In this document: positions 5,471 to 8,479 of the stretch, piece by piece
Numbering within the stretch: position 1 is the stretch's first letter
Layout: each line of letters begins with the position of its first letter
Source: Bacteroidales bacterium
GTDB taxonomy: Bacteria; Bacteroidota; Bacteroidia; Bacteroidales; UBA10428
Assembly: GCA_016926235.1 (NCBI GenBank)
Contig: JAFGOZ010000300.1
Span: 1-8,479, forward strand
Direction: 5' to 3'
DNA length: 8,479 bases
Notes under the pieces: generated by a model
The model's database searches: none
What the model saw: the letters and a program-made list of their open reading frames with translations, nothing else
Told to the model about the DNA's origin: nothing
Position numbers and translations under genes: made by a program

Positions 5471-8095
5471 TTTTTCCAGGTATCCGATACATTTTTCCAC
5501 AGTCGTTTTTTCAAGGTTAGGATTATAGTCTATATCGCTAATTACATCAGGAATTAATAGATAATTATTATTAAAGTCATTGACGATCCGGTTAAAATCA
5601 GCCGGATTGTATTCTATTTTAAGATCAGACTGGTTTGTTGACGTAACAATAGCCGGAAGTGGTGCATTATTGTACCAGTGGTTTTTAAGATAATCGGTAG
5701 TGAGCCTTAACCGGTTCATTTTACCGATCATGCCGTTCACGTTTACCGATGTATCCGGATAACTTATTTTTACTTCAAGTTTCTGTTCGCAACTGATATC
5801 ATGAACATATACGTGCACAGTGAGATCGCTGCCACTATAATTCCATGTATTATCCTGTGCATCCGGAGAATATACTATCTTCTTTCCGTTTACCAGCACA
5901 TTTTCCGGCACTACCGAACCATACAACTGAATTTCGTAATTCCTGGCCGGGTTCATTCCGGGAAAAGAACCTTCACGGGGCATAACTGTAACTGTTTTTG
6001 TTCCATCCGGTGATATTTCCGATATAAAAGATGTAAATGCGAATTCCCCTTTTTTATATCCATCGTTATCGCCATTATCTTCATAAAATTTAGTCTGATA
6101 ATTTCCTCCCGGAAATACTTTCACGATGAGTTCAGCGATATCCTGCTGCAGATTTTTTATTTCAGGATACATGGGTATAACTGCGCCGGCTTTAACATAA
6201 ACCGGATACTCATTCAGCAGGAATTTTCGCTCCAATATCTGTCCCCCGTGAAACATAGTGCCTGTGTGCCATTCGTACCAGTCATTACCTTCGGGGAGCC
6301 ATACCTGTATGTCTGAGAAATTATTGTTTTCGGGAGCTGTAACAGGGATAATAAGTATATCGTCGCCAAACATGTATTCATTCCTGAAAGAGTAAGCTTC
6401 TTCTTTTTCGGGATATTCATAATACATCGGACGACACAGAGAAATTCCCGTATCGTATGTCTTGCGGGCCATTGTATATATGTACGGATTCAATGCATAA
6501 CGTAAATTGATTGCATCGTTCAATTCACTAAAATATTCATCGCTAAAGTTCCATACTTCTTTTCTGAGACGCGGATCTTTCGTAGAATGTGTACGAAAAA
6601 CCGGACTAAAAACACCATACTGCATCCATCTTGTATAGAGTTCGGGGTCAACTTTCTTCTCTTCTTCGGGAATTCTTCCGAACATATGTCCGCCCAGGTC
6701 ATGACTCCAGTATCCATACAGTACATTTGAAGCGGTACTTGTAAAATAAGGCTGAAATTCCAAAGATTTCCATGTAATAATAGCATCACCTGAAAATCCT
6801 ATCTGGTAGCGATGGTTGCCCAATCCTCCCCAACGATGATATAATAAAGGCCTGTGTTCACCCTTTCTCTCCATGTGGGTAAAAAAGCAATAGTTCAGCC
6901 ACCATGTATTACTCAAGCCGGGTAACTGCTTTGATTCTTTCCATTGCTGCCAGTCGAGCCACCAGAAATCAGCTCCTTTTTCTTCCATAGGATCAAGAAT
7001 GATTGCAAACAGGTTTTCCATGTATTTTTTATCGGCTGCTTCAAAAGGAATGTTATTATTTCCGGACGTATCAAAATCCACGGCTTTTGCAAAATCATTA
7101 TATTTCTCTTCTGTGGGAGGGATTCCCGAAGCAGGATGCAAATTGAAAGTTGTTTTTATCTGCCTGTCATTTGTCCACTGTAAGAATTTATCCGGTTCGG
7201 GAAATAAGGACTTGTTCCATGTGTAGCCTGTCCATCCGACGCGTTGTCCAAATTCATCGTATTCACATATTTCACGTATGGCATTCAGTCCGTCTGTGTT
7301 ATGCCAGTCCATATCAATAACCAGCACATCCAAAGGTATGTTGTACCGGTCAAAATTATTTATAAGATCACGGAATTCAGCATCGGAATAATTCCAGTAT
7401 CTCGACCACCAGTAACCAAAAGCATAACGCGGCGGAAGCGGTACTTTTCCGGCTACCAGGGTGAAATCGTTAAGAACCGCTTTGTAATCATTTCCATAAC
7501 CCATAAAATACCAGTCTGTTTCGTTATTCGCACGAACCTCAACCCAGTTCCAGTCGCTGCTGTCAAAAAGAAAATTTCCTGTATCGTCTATCAGATACCA
7601 GCCATCTCTCGAAATCAATCCCTCTTCAAACTCAGCCTGTTTTTTTTCGCCCCAGAGGTGAATATCTCCGTCCATTCCATCAAGAGTCCGGAAGGTTCCT
7701 TTCAGATTATTTGTATTCTCAGCACCGGGTCGCCATACAAATGAAGCATTATCGTTTCCGAGATAACTTATTTGCAGGTTATCAGCAGTAAATGCTCCGG
7801 TTCCCTTTTTATATTTTAATTCCAGAATATCAGTTTTGATTATCAGCCATCCTTTTTTCTCAGACTTCTGAAAATTCACTAACGGAAGCTTCCTGTTAAT
7901 AATAACAAACGAGGATTTGTCAATAAACTCAGCTGTCGAATCATATTCAATCCTTATCAGTCTGGGGGTTAACACGGTAAAACGTGCATTACCCTCAACA
8001 ATAATTGCTTCCGGATTTGCCACCGGGTTTGAACCATCCTGAGCATATCCGGTAAGTGATAAAAAGAATAAAACTATTATCGCTGTGTATTTCAT
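5468..8095 (-). CDS. Exported glycoside hydrolase family 31 protein (alpha-glucosidase/alpha-xylosidase-like)
   Basis: 875 residues. It starts with a Sec signal peptide: Lys2, a hydrophobic core to about residue 16, and likely cleavage after GYA18. There is no lipobox Cys, so a periplasmic or secreted enzyme is expected. An N-terminal beta-sandwich (about 25-215) with the ETDWYFMGYG block precedes the (beta/alpha)8 barrel, which includes PPRYAFGYWWSRYWNYSD (221-238) and VLVIDMDWH (257-265). The retaining mechanism residues are likely D381 (nucleophile, in FWWLDWQQW) and D437 (acid/base, in FSGDAIITW). HDLGGH (465-470) is another GH31 landmark. Beta domains follow, with a DUF5110-like part at about 660-700 (FYEDNGDNDGYKKGEF), then an extra helical C-terminal segment (about 785-875). 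The nucleophile context differs from the classic WxDMNE, so specificity is uncertain; alpha-glucosidase, alpha-xylosidase and other GH31 activities remain possible. No SusC/SusD neighbours are in the window. It appears to be a single-gene unit. Confidence 0.94.
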   Translation of the reverse strand: MKYTAIIVLFFLSLTGYAQDGSNPVANPEAIIVEGNARFTVLTPRLIRIEYDSTAEFIDKSSFVIINRKLPLVNFQKSEKKGWLIIKTDILELKYKKGTGAFTADNLQISYLGNDNASFVWRPGAENTNNLKGTFRTLDGMDGDIHLWGEKKQAEFEEGLISRDGWYLIDDTGNFLFDSSDWNWVEVRANNETDWYFMGYGNDYKAVLNDFTLVAGKVPLPPRYAFGYWWSRYWNYSDAEFRDLINNFDRYNIPLDVLVIDMDWHNTDGLNAIREICEYDEFGQRVGWTGYTWNKSLFPEPDKFLQWTNDRQIKTTFNLHPASGIPPTEEKYNDFAKAVDFDTSGNNNIPFEAADKKYMENLFAIILDPMEEKGADFWWLDWQQWKESKQLPGLSNTWWLNYCFFTHMERKGEHRPLLYHRWGGLGNHRYQIGFSGDAIITWKSLEFQPYFTSTASNVLYGYWSHDLGGHMFGRIPEEEKKVDPELYTRWMQYGVFSPVFRTHSTKDPRLRKEVWNFSDEYFSELNDAINLRYALNPYIYTMARKTYDTGISLCRPMYYEYPEKEEAYSFRNEYMFGDDILIIPVTAPENNNFSDIQVWLPEGNDWYEWHTGTMFHGGQILERKFLLNEYPVYVKAGAVIPMYPEIKNLQQDIAELIVKVFPGGNYQTKFYEDNGDNDGYKKGEFAFTSFISEISPDGTKTVTVMPREGSFPGMNPARNYEIQLYGSVVPENVLVNGKKIVYSPDAQDNTWNYSGSDLTVHVYVHDISCEQKLEVKISYPDTSVNVNGMIGKMNRLRLTTDYLKNHWYNNAPLPAIVTSTNQSDLKIEYNPADFNRIVNDFNNNYLLIPDVISDIDYNPNLEKTTVEKCIGYLEK

Positions 8096-8333
8096 AGGTC
8101 AGTAATTTGGTTTTTAATGTTTGTATGGAACTCTCGATAACCTTCATTCTTTTTATTATGAACAAAAAGAACAAATTCATGTTCGTTATAAAAAGCTTCT
8201 CAAGTTAAGTATAATATATTTCGGAAAGTTATTACCGGATTATGATAATATCAATTTTTAAAGGAGTTTGGTAGATTTTTTATTCCCTCTAAACTTTTTA
8301 AACTTCCTTAACTTTCTCATTCTTAAACTATTT

Positions 8334-8365
8334 GTTTAACTGTTGAATCGTTGGACTGTTTAACT
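8334..8365. repeat. Degenerate 8-bp tandem repeat (four units)
   Basis: Four consecutive 8-mers: GTTTAACT, GTTGAATC, GTTGGACT, GTTTAACT. The first and last are identical and the middle two are variants of a GTTnrAyy pattern. It adjoins a stretch of TAAACTTT-like words at 8288-8330. From memory, low-complexity GTTGAA/GTTTAA strings occur in intergenic DNA of some Bacteroidota; no function is known to me. Confidence 0.5.
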
Positions 8366-8428
8366 GAAGTATTGAGTCCTTGCCGAAATAAGTTGACCGA
8401 ACCCACACTCGCGTGCATTTCTAATGCG

Positions 8429-8436
8429 CAAACTTA
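8429..8436 (-). promoter_or_regulatory. Possible -7 element (TAAGTTTG), minus strand
   Basis: On the minus strand this reads TAAGTTTG, an exact TAnnTTTG match. If used, it would give the GH31 transcript a leader of about 320 nt. There is no good -33 element, and one such match by chance in this much DNA is not very unlikely, so this is a weak call. No better match was found nearer the GH31 start. Confidence 0.22.
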
Positions 8437-8479
8437 CTCTTTCACATTTATTAACATTTTCCTTAATTGTGGTGGCCTG

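Larger units (their letters stand above)
8096..8479. other. Non-coding region upstream of the GH31 gene, to the right edge
   Basis: No convincing gene in these 384 bases. They hold A+T-rich DNA with repeated TAAACTT/TTTAAC words (8288-8366) and a GAAC-N8-GTTC inverted repeat (8169-8184) that might be a regulatory site for the GH31 gene. A 7-bp hairpin GTGCATT/AATGCGC lies at 8413-8429. On the minus strand a frame is open from the right edge to a stop near 8363 (39 codons, no recognisable motif), and another frame ends at a TAA near 8435 after about 14 codons. Either could be the tail of a gene beyond the window, but neither is long enough to support. Confidence 0.4.

Noticed and set aside
7244..7744. 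Plus-strand open frame of 166 codons inside the GH31 gene
   Set aside because: Antisense shadow of a well-supported GH31 coding sequence; no recognisable protein features.

Overview
The window reads as a stretch of a Bacteroidota chromosome, most like a free-living or anaerobic member of the Bacteroidales/Marinilabiliales type. This rests on A+T-rich intergenic DNA, mostly weak Shine-Dalgarno sequences, an exact match to the Bacteroidota -7 promoter element (TAnnTTTG), and the gene families present. The taxonomic placement is inference. No mobile element, CRISPR array or integrase was seen.

Layout. (1) 1-536: a tRNA-Asp(GUC) gene on the + strand with a strong intrinsic terminator, preceded by palindromic elements. 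It is followed by an unexplained G+C-rich block of consecutive hairpins (300-430) with no convincing protein. (2) 537-5120: five minus-strand genes, tightly spaced and probably one operon. In transcription order they are a DUF89 metal-dependent phosphatase, a COG0731 (TYW1-like) radical SAM enzyme, a short TrmO/TsaA-type tRNA methyltransferase, a CoA-disulfide/persulfide reductase fused to a rhodanese domain, and a Dps mini-ferritin. (3) 5121-5467: the control region of that operon. Two perfect GAGAATATTCTC palindromes, 26 bp centre to centre, bracket a TATGTTTG -7 element on the minus strand. A leader of about 190 nt with small open frames follows. (4) 5468-8095: a minus-strand gene for an exported GH31-family glycosidase with an atypical nucleophile motif and a C-terminal extension. 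(5) 8096-8479: non-coding, A+T-rich upstream DNA with degenerate short tandem repeats.

How the genes may work together. The reductase-rhodanese fusion (sulfane sulfur/persulfide and CoA-disulfide chemistry) and Dps (iron sequestration and peroxide protection) suggest a redox, sulfur or iron stress response. The DUF89 phosphatase and the two AdoMet-linked enzymes add metabolite-repair and RNA-modification functions. The paired operators over the promoter suggest that one dimeric regulator, not encoded in the window, controls the whole set. The GH31 gene belongs to polysaccharide degradation and looks functionally separate. The most novel signal is the five-gene set together with its twin-palindrome promoter. 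Each protein family is known; the combination and its signal are the open question.
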